Positions 8,192 to 17,841 of a stretch of DNA of 64,000 bases are shown here, one piece after another. Within the stretch, counting starts at the first letter, position 1, and every line of letters starts with the position of its first letter. The DNA is from Pyrococcus kukulkanii (lineage in GTDB: Archaea; Methanobacteriota_B; Thermococci; Thermococcales; Thermococcaceae): positions 62,001 through 126,000 of the forward strand of contig NZ_CP010835.1 of the NCBI RefSeq assembly GCF_001577775.1. The letters run 5' to 3'. Under the pieces are notes generated by a model. That model was not told the DNA's origin and made no database searches. It worked only from the letters and a program-made list of their open reading frames with translations. Both the position numbers and the translations under genes were made by a program.

Positions 8192-9226
8192 ATCTAACTC
8201 CTCCCACCACTTCTTGTAAGCTTCCCTTACTTCTTTCTTCCTGAATTTTGGGACGGCATGTCTAAAAGGATTGAACTTCATGACTTCTCTTTCCGTGGTT
8301 CCCACGTACTTCGCAACTAATCCCACTTTGGAGTGCAGAGTTGAGGGTAGCCTTAGTATCCTCTTTATATCCACCGTAACTCTCCCATCGAAGTACGCTT
8401 TTGAAAATCTCGTTGAGAGCGCGAAGAGCTTTGCCAGGGTTTCAACTCCCACGCCCTGGGGGAATGAAGCTAGAATAGCGTTTCGGACAAATCCCTTGTA
8501 GATTTCCTCTTTTGAATTAATTATCCTCTCAGCAATGTCCCTTCTAATCCCTATGTTCCTGAGGTGGGGAAATTTCACCCTTAAGATAAAGTATCCGAAC
8601 CTGAGCCTGAAAACCCTGGGATAGGAATGGTTTAGAACGAACCACCCCCTTTTCTCAATCAAAAGTTTTCTGAATTCAGATGTATCCTCAATTTCGCTGG
8701 CAGAAACGAAGGCCAATATTCTCTCTCTTGCCTTTGAGTCAAGTTTCATCGCCCACTCATCGAGAACCCTTACGTGATATCCTCTCCCAGAGTATACAAC
8801 GTGGACGTTTTCAAATCCTAATTCTTCCCTGAGTACAATTAGGGTATCCTTGGCGAGCTCTTTTGCGTCGTTAAGGCATATAGGACAGACAGTTCCAGGT
8901 TCATGGTCACACCTTTTCAGGGGCAGGTCTTTTGCGTCTATATCGAACACAACTTCCGCCCCAAGCCATCCCTCCATGTCTTCGGGTTTTTCATAGAGGG
9001 CTACGCTGGAGTAGACGGCATAGGGTGCTGTTGCTCTGATGTAGTCCTCTAAGTCCCTCAAATCAGCATAGCGATTCTTTCTATCGCTGGGGCCCTCTCC
9101 AGTGTGGTCAAATCCAAACTCCCTATATTCCAGGGTATCCACGATGAAATCGGGAATATCTTTGGCGTTCCACTCCTCCCTATAGAATCTACTTCTTTCC
9201 TCCTTTGTTACCTCCCTTAGGAGCAT
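8174..9226 (-). CDS. priS: DNA primase small (catalytic) subunit
   Basis: Catalytic subunit of the archaeo-eukaryotic primase, which synthesises primers for replication. The 350-residue protein carries the metal-binding Asp motif VFDIDAKD, the zinc-knuckle region [12 protein letters not shown], and the SGRGYHVRV motif of the active site. It closely resembles the Pyrococcus p41 subunit. The start [15 protein letters not shown] (ATG 9226) agrees with known Pyrococcus proteins; an open frame extends 32 codons upstream inside priL. It overlaps priL by 38 bases, and its 3' end overlaps the RNase P RNA 3' end on the opposite strand. Confidence 0.97.
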   Translation of the reverse strand: MLLREVTKEERSRFYREEWNAKDIPDFIVDTLEYREFGFDHTGEGPSDRKNRYADLRDLEDYIRATAPYAVYSSVALYEKPEDMEGWLGAEVVFDIDAKDLPLKRCDHEPGTVCPICLNDAKELAKDTLIVLREELGFENVHVVYSGRGYHVRVLDEWAMKLDSKARERILAFVSASEIEDTSEFRKLLIEKRGWFVLNHSYPRVFRLRFGYFILRVKFPHLRNIGIRRDIAERIINSKEEIYKGFVRNAILASFPQGVGVETLAKLFALSTRFSKAYFDGRVTVDIKRILRLPSTLHSKVGLVAKYVGTTEREVMKFNPFRHAVPKFRKKEVREAYKKWWEELDVARGL

Positions 9227-10358
9227 TCTTCTTACCCTCCATGTAAAGTCTTCTGAGGTAGTAAGTAAGGGGGTTCCTGATGTATTTGCAGTGTCTGTCT
9301 GGAGTGCAGAGTTGTGGGGCATTTGCCCTTATCTTTTCACAGTTTGGGGGAAAGTACCAAGTTGAATTCCCGCTGTCTTCAAGTGTTGGGTTCGCCGTAT
9401 ATCCGAATCCTAAGTGGTACCATATGTTCTTGATTTCATTAGGTTGATCCTCAAACAATGGAGGAGAGCAACGGTTCGCCGCTTCGATTATCATGGGAAG
9501 TATCTCATCCTTTATTACCTTTAGATCGTCTATGCAGTCCCTAACCCTTACGTTCCTCTTAGGGGGGTTGGGGCATATCCTTGCATAGCTCAAGAAACTC
9601 GTGAGCAGAACTGTAATAGCGTAGTTCCTGAGCCCCTGAGGTACCCCTTTGAGGGCGTTCTTCACACAGGGTGGGAAGAATTCAGGCTTTAAGATGCCTG
9701 ACTTGACGTCTTTGAATCTGGCCTTGAACTCTTCTTCTGCAAAGCTTCTTATCTCTCCCAACAGTTTAGTATAGAATTCTGGGAGGTCATCCCTGATTTC
9801 ATAGAGTAGGTTAACTGCCTTTTCGGTGTTCCTCTCAAATGCCATCTCCCAGATCTTCATGAGGTCCTCCTTTTTTAAGTACACAAGCCCCCTATAGATG
9901 TAGTAGTTGGAGAGCTTTTCCCCAGGTAAGAGCTCCAAGAACTCTGAAATTTTAATAGTGTACTCTGGTAATCCTCTAAAAACCCTCTCAAGGGCTTTAA
10001 TGTCCTCAATTGGAAACTCTACTGCCAGCTGAATTGGAAGGCTTATCTCTTCGGGTCTAATTTTCTCGGCCCTTCTAATTCTCTTTGAGTATATTATCAA
10101 ATTAGCTTTCTTTACGAGCTCTAACTCTAAACCATAGGGGGAGAACGCCAGTGCACCAAGTAAGGCATAGAACTGGGCAAGATCCCTTATATCTTGAACA
10201 TCCATAAAGTTGTTAGCGTTTTCCCTGTACTTGACAACCTTTAGCCTTTCGATTACTTCTTCAATGGTAACTATGTTGGGTATAGCGTTCATAAATTCAT
10301 TTATGGATCCGAATTCTTTTAGTAGGTCTTTCGCCCTCTCACTGAACGGGTCAAGCAT
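9189..10358 (-). CDS. priL: DNA primase large subunit (iron-sulfur)
   Basis: Regulatory subunit that binds PriS and carries the C-terminal 4Fe-4S domain needed for primer initiation. The 389-residue protein is alpha-helical in its first half. Candidate cluster ligands are the cysteines in [26 protein letters not shown] and [10 protein letters not shown]. It ends in a basic tail, [15 protein letters not shown], whose codons overlap the start of priS, so the two subunits are co-translated. It is divergent from clp1, with short promoters between them. Confidence 0.96.
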   Translation of the reverse strand: MLDPFSERAKDLLKEFGSINEFMNAIPNIVTIEEVIERLKVVKYRENANNFMDVQDIRDLAQFYALLGALAFSPYGLELELVKKANLIIYSKRIRRAEKIRPEEISLPIQLAVEFPIEDIKALERVFRGLPEYTIKISEFLELLPGEKLSNYYIYRGLVYLKKEDLMKIWEMAFERNTEKAVNLLYEIRDDLPEFYTKLLGEIRSFAEEEFKARFKDVKSGILKPEFFPPCVKNALKGVPQGLRNYAITVLLTSFLSYARICPNPPKRNVRVRDCIDDLKVIKDEILPMIIEAANRCSPPLFEDQPNEIKNIWYHLGFGYTANPTLEDSGNSTWYFPPNCEKIRANAPQLCTPDRHCKYIRNPLTYYLRRLYMEGKKNAPKGGNKGGKK

Positions 10359-10404
10359 GCTGATAGATAATACCTCCGCGATAAAATATTAACGGGTGGT
10401 ATGA

Positions 10405-11463
10405 ATGGAGGTCAATAAGGCGTCTTTTACGAGGGAAGTTCCAGAGGACAGGCAGAATGCTTTAACAAAGATACTATTACTGCGAAAACCTGCCAAGGTA
10501 ATGATAATCGGGGACATTGATACGGGAAAGACGACATTGGCTGTTTATTTGGCAAATGAGCTAATCTCTAATGGTTTAAGAGTGGCAATAATTGATGCTG
10601 ACATTGGGCAGAAAGGTATACTGCCTCCCGGAACGATAAGCCTAGCTTTGGTTGATTCTCACTTTTCATCTATGGAGGAACTCGAGCCTTATGCTCATTA
10701 CTTTGTTGGTAGCATAACTCCAACTCAGTTTTTTGGGGAGATGGTTGTTGGGGTAAGCAAGTTAAGTGAAGTTGCTAAGAGGCTTGCGGATGTAGTTCTT
10801 ATAGACACAACGGGCATGATTTACGGTTCTGGAGTTGACTTGAAAAGGATGAAGATTGAGGCTGTTAAGCCAGATTTAATTTTGGCGTTAGAGAGGGAGG
10901 ACGAACTTGAACCAATTCTAAGGGGTTATGAAGAGGTAACGATGAAGCTTCAAGTTAGCGAGCAGGCAAGGGACTTCTCAAGAGCGGAAAGGCGGGCGAT
11001 AAGGAGGGAAAAGTGGAGAAAGTACTTTGAGAATGCAAAGTTGAGGGTGTTTGAGCTTTCAAACGTTGCTGTTACAGGAACATCACTATTCCAAGGCAAA
11101 CCAATAAGCGAGAGGGAGAAATCCCTACTAGAGAGACTTTTTAAATGGGTAGTTATTCATGGTAGGAGAATTGGGGATAAGTACTTCATAGTTAAGGCTG
11201 ACGTAGTTGAAGGTCCCAGGAATATTGACAAAAATGTCTTGAGGTTTCTTGACTTTACAAAGCTAAGCAATATTCTCGTTGGACTAATCAATAAGGAAGG
11301 ATTTTGCTTGGGAGTTGGGATATTGAAGGGAATAAACTTCGCTGAAGGGAAAATTGAGCTTCTAACTCCTGTTGAAGAGCCCGTGGCTGAGCTTAGGTTT
11401 GGGAGAATTAGGGTTAGAGAGGATGGTGAAGAGCTCGGAATACTTGACAGAGATGCCCTTTAG
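10405..11463 (+). CDS. clp1: Clp1-type polynucleotide 5'-kinase
   Basis: Phosphorylates 5'-OH ends of RNA (and DNA). The 352-residue protein has Walker A GDIDTGKTTLA, the DADIGQKG lid/Walker A' region, VLIDTTGM as Walker B and a C-terminal beta domain. I recall that the P. horikoshii orthologue PH0197 was characterised as a thermostable kinase homologous to human Clp1. The likely role is to prepare ends after tRNA-intron or rRNA processing, which fits the bulge-helix-bulge stems in this window. ATG 10405 follows GGGTGGT. Confidence 0.93.
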   Translation: MEVNKASFTREVPEDRQNALTKILLLRKPAKVMIIGDIDTGKTTLAVYLANELISNGLRVAIIDADIGQKGILPPGTISLALVDSHFSSMEELEPYAHYFVGSITPTQFFGEMVVGVSKLSEVAKRLADVVLIDTTGMIYGSGVDLKRMKIEAVKPDLILALEREDELEPILRGYEEVTMKLQVSEQARDFSRAERRAIRREKWRKYFENAKLRVFELSNVAVTGTSLFQGKPISEREKSLLERLFKWVVIHGRRIGDKYFIVKADVVEGPRNIDKNVLRFLDFTKLSNILVGLINKEGFCLGVGILKGINFAEGKIELLTPVEEPVAELRFGRIRVREDGEELGILDRDAL

Positions 11464-11526
11464 CCAAAAAATTTATGAAACCAGTAAAGGAGTTAAGTTT
11501 GTAAAGTTCAAGGATGGTGTAGCTCT

Positions 11527-11994
11527 ATGACAAGGGAAAAGGTCGAGCTCACCAATAGACAGGTTGAACTTTTAAGGAAGCTATACAGAGAGGGAAAAAC
11601 GATAGAGGTTCACACGGTTGAAAAGACCCAAGATGAGCTTGCTGAAGAACTTGGAATTACAAGGCAGGCACTAAGCAATCACTTAAAAGTTCTAAAGGAG
11701 CTAGGATACATTAGGACAGGTAGAGGTTTCATTGATTTGACGGAGAAGGCACTTGAACTCCTGGGTGAGAAGAGAGGAGATGTGTTTATATTTGTCAAAA
11801 TAGAGCCCACGAAGAGGAAGCATGTTTATGATGCAATAAAGAAGCTTAGAGTAAAGAAGATTTACCGTGTAACGGGAGATATAGATCTAATAATAGAGGC
11901 GGATAAAAGTAGGCTTGATGAGATATTGGAGGAAATAGCTGCTTTGGATGGTGTTAAAGAAACTGTTACTCACGTTGTTCTTGGCGTTCTTTAG
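11527..11994 (+). CDS. HTH transcriptional regulator with Lrp-like effector domain
   Basis: A 155-residue DNA-binding protein. The N-terminal winged helix-turn-helix is clear (TQDELAEELGITRQALSNHL, then LKELGYIRTGRGFI), and residues about 80-155 form an Lrp/RAM-like alpha/beta domain (VFIFVKIEPTKRKHVYDAI, VTGDIDLIIEADKS). Such domains usually bind small molecules and mediate oligomerisation. The target is unknown; clp1 ends 63 bases upstream and may be in the same unit. The 3' end overlaps engB by 29 bases tail to tail. Confidence 0.85.
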   Translation: MTREKVELTNRQVELLRKLYREGKTIEVHTVEKTQDELAEELGITRQALSNHLKVLKELGYIRTGRGFIDLTEKALELLGEKRGDVFIFVKIEPTKRKHVYDAIKKLRVKKIYRVTGDIDLIIEADKSRLDEILEEIAALDGVKETVTHVVLGVL

Positions 11995-12544
11995 ATCTTA
12001 GCTTCTCGTTAATTTTCCTCTTTAACAAATCGATATTGTCCCCAAACTTCGCTGAAATTGGGACGAAAACATCATCAATCTTACCCCAGGGAACTCCAAA
12101 CTTCTCTGCAAGGAAGTACAGGGTTCTTTGAACGTTCTTTATCTTGTCCAGCTTGTTCACCGCGACTATTGTTGGTATATTGAGCTCAGTAAGGAACTGA
12201 TAAAATTCGACGTCAATTGGTATCTCCCCCCTCTTTTCCCATCGCTCAATTATCTCGGGAGCGGCCTTACCATCAACAACGAGAATGGCTAAGTCTATTT
12301 TATCTGCGTTGTCCTCTATGAAGTGCACAATTTTATCCTTTATCCTTTCCTGGGCTTCCTTTGGTAATCCTGCCATGAACCCGAATCCTGGCATGTCTAT
12401 AATCTTATGCCCCTTCCACTCTATCTCAATTATCTTCCTTGTTACCCCGGGTCTTTTTCCTCGCCTAACCCTTTTACCCGTAAGCTGATATATTAGGGTG
12501 CTCTTGCCGACGTTTGACCTTCCTACAAATATTATCGTCGCCAT
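11966..12544 (-). CDS. engB: EngB/YihA-family GTPase
   Basis: A 192-residue TRAFAC GTPase. G1 is GRSNVGKST, G3 is DMPGFGF, G4 is NKLD and G5 is PISAKFG, with RPGVT in the switch I/G2 region; this pattern is diagnostic for EngB. Bacterial EngB assists large ribosomal subunit assembly, and archaeal homologues are presumed similar. ATG 12544 (MATIIFVGRSN) places the P-loop close to the N terminus as usual in archaeal members; a longer start is four codons upstream. Confidence 0.93.
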   Translation of the reverse strand: MATIIFVGRSNVGKSTLIYQLTGKRVRRGKRPGVTRKIIEIEWKGHKIIDMPGFGFMAGLPKEAQERIKDKIVHFIEDNADKIDLAILVVDGKAAPEIIERWEKRGEIPIDVEFYQFLTELNIPTIVAVNKLDKIKNVQRTLYFLAEKFGVPWGKIDDVFVPISAKFGDNIDLLKRKINEKLRSKERQEQRE

Positions 12545-12596
12545 CACAACATCCACATCCGCTATTCTTATAAATTCAACTGTATTCTGCGGGATG

Positions 12597-13641
12597 ATGT
12601 CGTACAGGTATCATAAAGATGCATACCTCATGGTTATCTATTATTTCATAGCTTGGTTAGGGGCACTATAGCCTGGTTTGTTCAACCCTTCTATTTCCAG
12701 TCCCTTGGGTATAGCTATGAGGATCTTGGGGTTATATTTTCGGTAATATTCGTGACTCAAGCCTTTGCCTTAATCTTTACCGGTCCTTTTACCGCGAAGT
12801 TTGGGTACAGGAAGAGTACATTCCTAGCAGTGCTGTTCTTTATGATAACGAGGGCAATTCACGTTCTCTTTCCTGTATATCCTCTCCTTATCCTTGCCTC
12901 GGTAAGCTTCGGTATTGGAATGCCCCTTGAGTATCCAGCTTTAATGAGTCTCCTCTCTGAGAGCGTTGAGGAGGAGATGTCCTCCCTTTTAGGTATAGGA
13001 TTACCCTCGCGATAGCTTCACTCTTCGTCCCGCTTCAGGGTCTGATAATGGTTCTAGTTACCCCCGTTAGGGAGAGGGTTGAGGAGGATATTCACTTAGA
13101 GCGTTCGATTTTAGTAAAGATAACCAAGCTTTCCATCCCCATAGCCGTCATTGGGGTTGCAGGTGGGATAACGATGAACTATATGGGGCCGTGGTTTAGG
13201 GATTACTTCGGCATAAACGTTGAGAAAATTGGGTGGATATTCACATTTTTCATGATATTTACGGGCCTTGGAACATTGCTCTCCACATACCTAGCTGAAA
13301 AATTCTCCAACTACTGGATAATCCTTATATTCACGCCCTTAAGTGGCCTTTCAATCTTCCTGCTTCCCTTTGATGGGCTGTTTTTAGCTATAGCTCTGCA
13401 TACTTTTAGGATGCTCCTGATAAACATGGAAACTCCAATATGGGATTCCCTGTATGTTAGCTACTTTACGAAAAACGATAGATCAACGGCGCTTGCCCTG
13501 AAAAGCTTTGCTTGGACCGTTTCCTATGGCGTGAGTCAGTACATTGGGGGCTGGCTCTTTAATAAGCCCCTAACTTGGCCCTTTTACGTAAGTGGCGTGA
13601 TTTACGTGCTTTCAGCTTTACTTTTTGCGGAAATATTATGA
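12597..13641 (+). pseudogene. MFS transporter, frameshifted and internally deleted
   Basis: Three pieces of one major-facilitator protein lie in different frames. The first, MSYRYHKDAYLMVIYYFIAW from 12597, hits a stop at 12669; reading continues in another frame as VRGTIAWFVQPFYFQSLGY to a stop at 13013-13015; the remainder, YRITLAIASLFVPLQG onwards from 12994, is in the first frame and ends at 13641. Comparison with the intact paralogue at 43361-44518 (NYSALLSEK ... AYRIILSLALIQFAIVLP) shows that about 40 residues are missing at the second junction near 12990. The gene is therefore decayed, not just mis-sequenced at one base. Confidence 0.85.
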
Positions 13642-13650
13642 GAAGAGGAA

Positions 13651-14841
13651 TCAGCCGTAAATAACTTCATGCGACAATATCTGCTGGATTAACTTCCTCT
13701 CATTTCCTAGAACCTTGTCTATTGCCTTGAGGAAGTCTTCCTGGGTTACGTACGTCCTCCTATCTCTAATTGCAAACATTCCTGCCTCTGTTGCTATTGC
13801 CTTTAGATCGGCTCCACTTGCTCCCTCTGTCATCTCGGCGATAATTCTCAAGTCAACACCTCTAAGTTTCATTCTTCTCGTGTGAACCTTCAAAATCTCA
13901 AGTCTGCCCTCAAAGTCTGGTAAAGGTACTTCAATTAGTCTATCGAATCTCCCCGGCCTAAGCAGTGCTGGATCAAGTATATCTGGCCTGTTCGTTGCTG
14001 CTATAACTTTCACGTTACCTCTCGGATCAAACCCATCCATCTCAGCTAATAACTGCATCAAAGTTCTGTTGACTTCTCTCTCACCACCAGTTGTTTCGTC
14101 CATTCTCTTTGCACCTATCGCATCAATCTCGTCAATGAAGATTATAGTTGGGGCTTTTTCTTTTGCCAGCTCGAACAGCTCATGAACGAGTCTTGCTCCT
14201 TCGCCGATGTACTTTCTCACGAGTTCACTTCCAACAACCCTGATGAACGTTGCATTGACTTCATGTGCTAGGGCCTTGGCCATTAGGGTTTTACCACATC
14301 CTGGGGGCCCGTACAAAAGGACACCTTTTGGTGGGTCTATACCAACTTCTTCAAATAGTTCTGGATGCTTAAGCGGTAGCTCTATAGCCTCCCTCAACTC
14401 TTGTAACTGCCTTTTTAGACCTCCAATATCATTGTATGTTACATTTGGCCTTTCTATCACCTCAAACCCAAGAACTGCTGGATCTTTCGAGCTTGGAAGT
14501 ATCTCGACAACCGCCATTGTTCTCTGGTCTAGAGCGACTCTTGCTCCTGGCCTTAGTTTGCTCCTGTCGATCCATGGGGCTATCCTTACGACAAATCTTG
14601 GTCCGTTGTAGTTCTGCACTATTGCCCTATCATCGTCTAGGACTTCTATTACAGTGCCTGCAAATGCTGGTGGTTGCCTGAGCCTTGACATCTCGCTCCT
14701 TAATCTAGAGAGCTCTCTCTCGAGTCTCTCTTTATCGGCTTCGAGCATTCTCACTTGAAGTTCAAGTTGCCTAATCCTTCTTTTAAGGTAAGTTATGTAA
14801 TCATCGTAATTTCCTTGAAATTGAACTTCATCTCCGCTCAT
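13651..14841 (-). CDS. pan: proteasome-activating nucleotidase (PAN)
   Basis: Hexameric AAA+ ATPase that unfolds proteins and feeds them into the 20S proteasome. The 396-residue protein has an N-terminal coiled coil ([20 protein letters not shown]), an OB domain, Walker A GPPGCGKT, Walker [12 protein letters not shown], the second region of homology [19 protein letters not shown], and a C-terminal hydrophobic-Tyr-X gate-opening motif (IYG). ATG 14841 has GAGAGGTGGAA upstream. Part of the proteasome beta subunit gene lies at the far end of this window. Confidence 0.97.
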   Translation of the reverse strand: MSGDEVQFQGNYDDYITYLKRRIRQLELQVRMLEADKERLERELSRLRSEMSRLRQPPAFAGTVIEVLDDDRAIVQNYNGPRFVVRIAPWIDRSKLRPGARVALDQRTMAVVEILPSSKDPAVLGFEVIERPNVTYNDIGGLKRQLQELREAIELPLKHPELFEEVGIDPPKGVLLYGPPGCGKTLMAKALAHEVNATFIRVVGSELVRKYIGEGARLVHELFELAKEKAPTIIFIDEIDAIGAKRMDETTGGEREVNRTLMQLLAEMDGFDPRGNVKVIAATNRPDILDPALLRPGRFDRLIEVPLPDFEGRLEILKVHTRRMKLRGVDLRIIAEMTEGASGADLKAIATEAGMFAIRDRRTYVTQEDFLKAIDKVLGNERKLIQQILSHEVIYG

Positions 14842-14932
14842 AATTTCCACCTCTCGCTTAATTATCACTCTAAATGAAGCTAACCCTTACTCCTTTATAA
14901 AGGTTTGTCCAAAAATGAAAGAAATTTTAGCC

Positions 14933-16021
14933 TTATTCGGCCAAAAACTCCAGGGCCTTTTCGGTTTTCTTATCAAAAAGAACGAGAAGCTCTTCCTTGA
15001 CTTTAATGGTTACCTTTTCTCCGAAGTTGAAGTGCTCTCCTTCCGGTGCGAATACCTTAACTATTGAGTCATTGACGGAGATAGTTACTATCTGCTCTCT
15101 TCCGAGGGGTTCAAATGAATAAACCTCTCCAATTATTCCCTGGGATACCCCCTTTTCAACTTCAGCATCATGAGGCCTAAATCCAATTAAGACTTCTTTG
15201 ACCCCTGTTTTCTCTACTATACCCCTGTACTGCTTTGGAATTGGTATTGAATTACCCTCGCTTATGACTAACTTTCCATCTTCGACTCTCGCTTCTAAGA
15301 AGTTCATTGGAGGGTTACCCAGGAATCCCCCTACAAACTTGTACTTGGGCTTGTAATAAACCTCATCTGGCGTTCCAACTTGGAGTATCTTGCCCTCCCT
15401 GATTACAGCAATTCTATCTGCCATTGCTAGTGCTTCAGCCTGGTCATGGGTAACGTAAACGGCCGTAATCCCTAGTTCCTTCTGTAATCTCTTCAATTCG
15501 GCCCTAACCTCGAGCCTTAGGAGGGCATCCAAATTGCTTAGAGGTTCATCCAGGAGGAGAACATCAGGTTCTTTCACAAGAGCCCTTGCTATCGCAACCC
15601 TCTGTTGTTGTCCTCCGCTGAGTTGCCATGGATACCTATCGAGGAGCTTGTCAATGTGGAGCATCTTGGCTACTTCCTTAACTTTCTTATCTATCTCCTC
15701 TCTGGGAGCTTTTCTAAGCTCCAGTGGAAACGCTATGTTCCTGTACACAGTCATGTGTGGATAAAGGGCCCAGTTCTGGAATACAAGACCTACATTTCTG
15801 TCTTTAGGTGGTAACTCGGTGACATCCCTATCATCAAAGTATACCCTCCCGGAGGTTGGTTTGTATATTCCTGCTATGGTGTACAGGAGCGTTGATTTTC
15901 CGCTTCCAGAAGGTCCCAGGAGTGCCATAAACTCCCTATCTTTTACCTCAAGGTTAACGTTATCTAGGGCCGTGAAATTCCCAAACCTCTTAACTATGTT
16001 CTCCAACCTCACGCTGACCAT
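14933..16021 (-). CDS. sugar ABC transporter ATP-binding protein (MalK type)
   Basis: ATPase of a CUT1-type carbohydrate importer, 362 residues. Walker A is LLGPSGSGKST, signature LSGGQQQRVAIARAL, Walker B VLLLDEPLSNLDA, switch His in VTHDQ, followed by the C-terminal TOBE/regulatory domain (about residues 235-362) typical of MalK. It is the last gene of a four-gene operon after the binding protein and two permeases; 12 bases separate it from the upstream permease. Confidence 0.93.
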   Translation of the reverse strand: MVSVRLENIVKRFGNFTALDNVNLEVKDREFMALLGPSGSGKSTLLYTIAGIYKPTSGRVYFDDRDVTELPPKDRNVGLVFQNWALYPHMTVYRNIAFPLELRKAPREEIDKKVKEVAKMLHIDKLLDRYPWQLSGGQQQRVAIARALVKEPDVLLLDEPLSNLDALLRLEVRAELKRLQKELGITAVYVTHDQAEALAMADRIAVIREGKILQVGTPDEVYYKPKYKFVGGFLGNPPMNFLEARVEDGKLVISEGNSIPIPKQYRGIVEKTGVKEVLIGFRPHDAEVEKGVSQGIIGEVYSFEPLGREQIVTISVNDSIVKVFAPEGEHFNFGEKVTIKVKEELLVLFDKKTEKALEFLAE

Positions 16022-16033
16022 GTTATCACCTCT

Positions 16034-16903
16034 TCAGCCCTTAATTCCTCCTGAATACCCTCTCAGCAGGATTTGCTGGGCCGTGAGGAAGAATATTATC
16101 GTTGGAAGTAAATAAAGGGTTCCAGCTGCGGCAATTAGGGGCATGTGCGTGTACTCTGCCTCTATATTTGCCTCAATGAAGGTTGCAAGGGTTTGATCTA
16201 TCAAGAAAGTTCTCACGTAGATTATGTCCTGCCATCCAGCTAGGAATGAAAATAGTGCAACTGCAAGTATTCCAGGCTTTATCAAGGGTAACATGATTTT
16301 TCTCCATACTGTTATCCTTGATGCTCCATCGATTATACCGCTCCACTCAAATTCCCAAGGAATTGTATCGAAGAACCCCTTCATCAGCCAGACAGACATA
16401 GGGACTTCTAGTGCAGCTCTTGCGAATATTACATAAATGAAGGAATACACTCTAACCCAGTCCTGGCCTTGGGGGAACGATATTCTGTAAAGTAGGTAAA
16501 CTCCAACGATTAAAGCTACTCCAGGAAAGGCGTGTAGTAGCATAAGCGAAACTATCACCCACTTCCTTCCCCTAAAATCCATTCTTGAGAGGGCATAACC
16601 CGACATCACGCTGACAAGGGTTACTAATCCAGAAACTCCCAGGGCGACTATTAGGGTGTTTAGGACTATTTTAGCCATATTTACTTTAACTCCACCAGTA
16701 ATCGCTAATTTTCCCCTAAACACGTTAATCCAGTTTTCTATTGTTAGATGGAAGCTCTTAAAGTCAAAGTTAGTCACCATGTCTTTGCTGAAGCTTGAAA
16801 TAATTAATAGGGAGAATCCTATAATTAGGGGCAACGTGGCCAAGAATATTGCTAAGATAAGTACCCCCTCGTACTTCTTTGGTCTTGTTTCGACGTCCTT
16901 CAT
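16034..16903 (-). CDS. sugar ABC transporter permease (MalG type)
   Basis: A 289-residue inner membrane permease with six predicted membrane segments and the EAA cytoplasmic loop, seen as EWSGIIDGASRITVWRKIML, which docks on the ATPase. Start ATG 16903 shares one base with the stop of the upstream permease (TGATG) and has GAGGTGA before it. Partner of the next permease in a heterodimeric translocation channel. Confidence 0.92.
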   Translation of the reverse strand: MKDVETRPKKYEGVLILAIFLATLPLIIGFSLLIISSFSKDMVTNFDFKSFHLTIENWINVFRGKLAITGGVKVNMAKIVLNTLIVALGVSGLVTLVSVMSGYALSRMDFRGRKWVIVSLMLLHAFPGVALIVGVYLLYRISFPQGQDWVRVYSFIYVIFARAALEVPMSVWLMKGFFDTIPWEFEWSGIIDGASRITVWRKIMLPLIKPGILAVALFSFLAGWQDIIYVRTFLIDQTLATFIEANIEAEYTHMPLIAAAGTLYLLPTIIFFLTAQQILLRGYSGGIKG

Positions 16904-17841
16904 CAAAGGTCACCTCTTGGCTTTTTGATCATCTTCTCAAACTGAAGCACCTTTAACGTTACGAAACCGCCAATAATTCCCAGAATTGAAAGGATGACTG
17001 CAGCCGCTGCCGCCAATCCCTGATCCTGCTCTCCTCTACCAAAGGCTGTGTTAAAAACGTATAATGCTAACGTAGTTCCATAATCCCTGTCCACTAAGTC
17101 CCACTCAACTAATAGGAAGAGGTGTGGATAAGTAGTTAGCAAGCTCAAGAACTGCCAAGTTAGTACATAGAGGAAATGCCACTTCATTAGGGGGAGAAGA
17201 ATTCTCCTTGAGATCTCCCATGCGGAGGCTCCGTCAACTCTCGCAGCTATAACGAGCTCCTTTGGTATCTGGTTTAACGCGGAAGTGAAAACTATCATTC
17301 CAAAACTGACTCCAACTAATCCGTTAACAAATATTATAACGCTCCAGGCTCCCCATGGAACTATTTGACCCCACGGAATTGGTTGATTAATCACCCCAAG
17401 TTTCATCAAGACAGAGTTTAGCGTTCCAATTGAGCTACCATGGAAGAAATAGTACCAAACTAAGCTGTAAACTGCAATAGGGGACATCCTGGGGAGAAGC
17501 CAAAGAAGTCTAAACGCTGAGGCTGGCTTCTCACTCATGAAAAAAGTCCCAAGTGCCAATCCCAACCCACCAAAGACATTAATTATGAGCGTTATCAACA
17601 CGAACACGATAGTCGTTAATATCACAGCCTTGAATGTTGGATCATACTTAAACATGTGTATAAGTCTCTCATAATTATAGAGGCCAACAACTTGGTGAAG
17701 ATACTTATCTACGTTCCAATTTCTCATTCCGGTAAAGCTTATGTAAACGGTCAAAACTAGGGGGATTAGGTAGAATAACACGACCATAAATACCATGGGA
17801 AAAAGAAAGAAGGAAAGGTCTCTAAGCTTTTCATTCTTCAT
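16903..17841 (-). CDS. sugar ABC transporter permease (MalF type)
   Basis: A 312-residue polytopic permease. The EAA loop reads VIAARVDGASAWEISRRILL. The N-terminal membrane segment FFLFPMVFMVVLFYLIPLVL and a PxxSPxAVYS-like stretch (LLPRMSPIAVYSLVW) fit the MalF/UgpA group. ATG 17841 immediately follows the TAA of the binding-protein gene, with GGGGTGA upstream inside that gene. Confidence 0.92.
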   Translation of the reverse strand: MKNEKLRDLSFFLFPMVFMVVLFYLIPLVLTVYISFTGMRNWNVDKYLHQVVGLYNYERLIHMFKYDPTFKAVILTTIVFVLITLIINVFGGLGLALGTFFMSEKPASAFRLLWLLPRMSPIAVYSLVWYYFFHGSSIGTLNSVLMKLGVINQPIPWGQIVPWGAWSVIIFVNGLVGVSFGMIVFTSALNQIPKELVIAARVDGASAWEISRRILLPLMKWHFLYVLTWQFLSLLTTYPHLFLLVEWDLVDRDYGTTLALYVFNTAFGRGEQDQGLAAAAAVILSILGIIGGFVTLKVLQFEKMIKKPRGDL

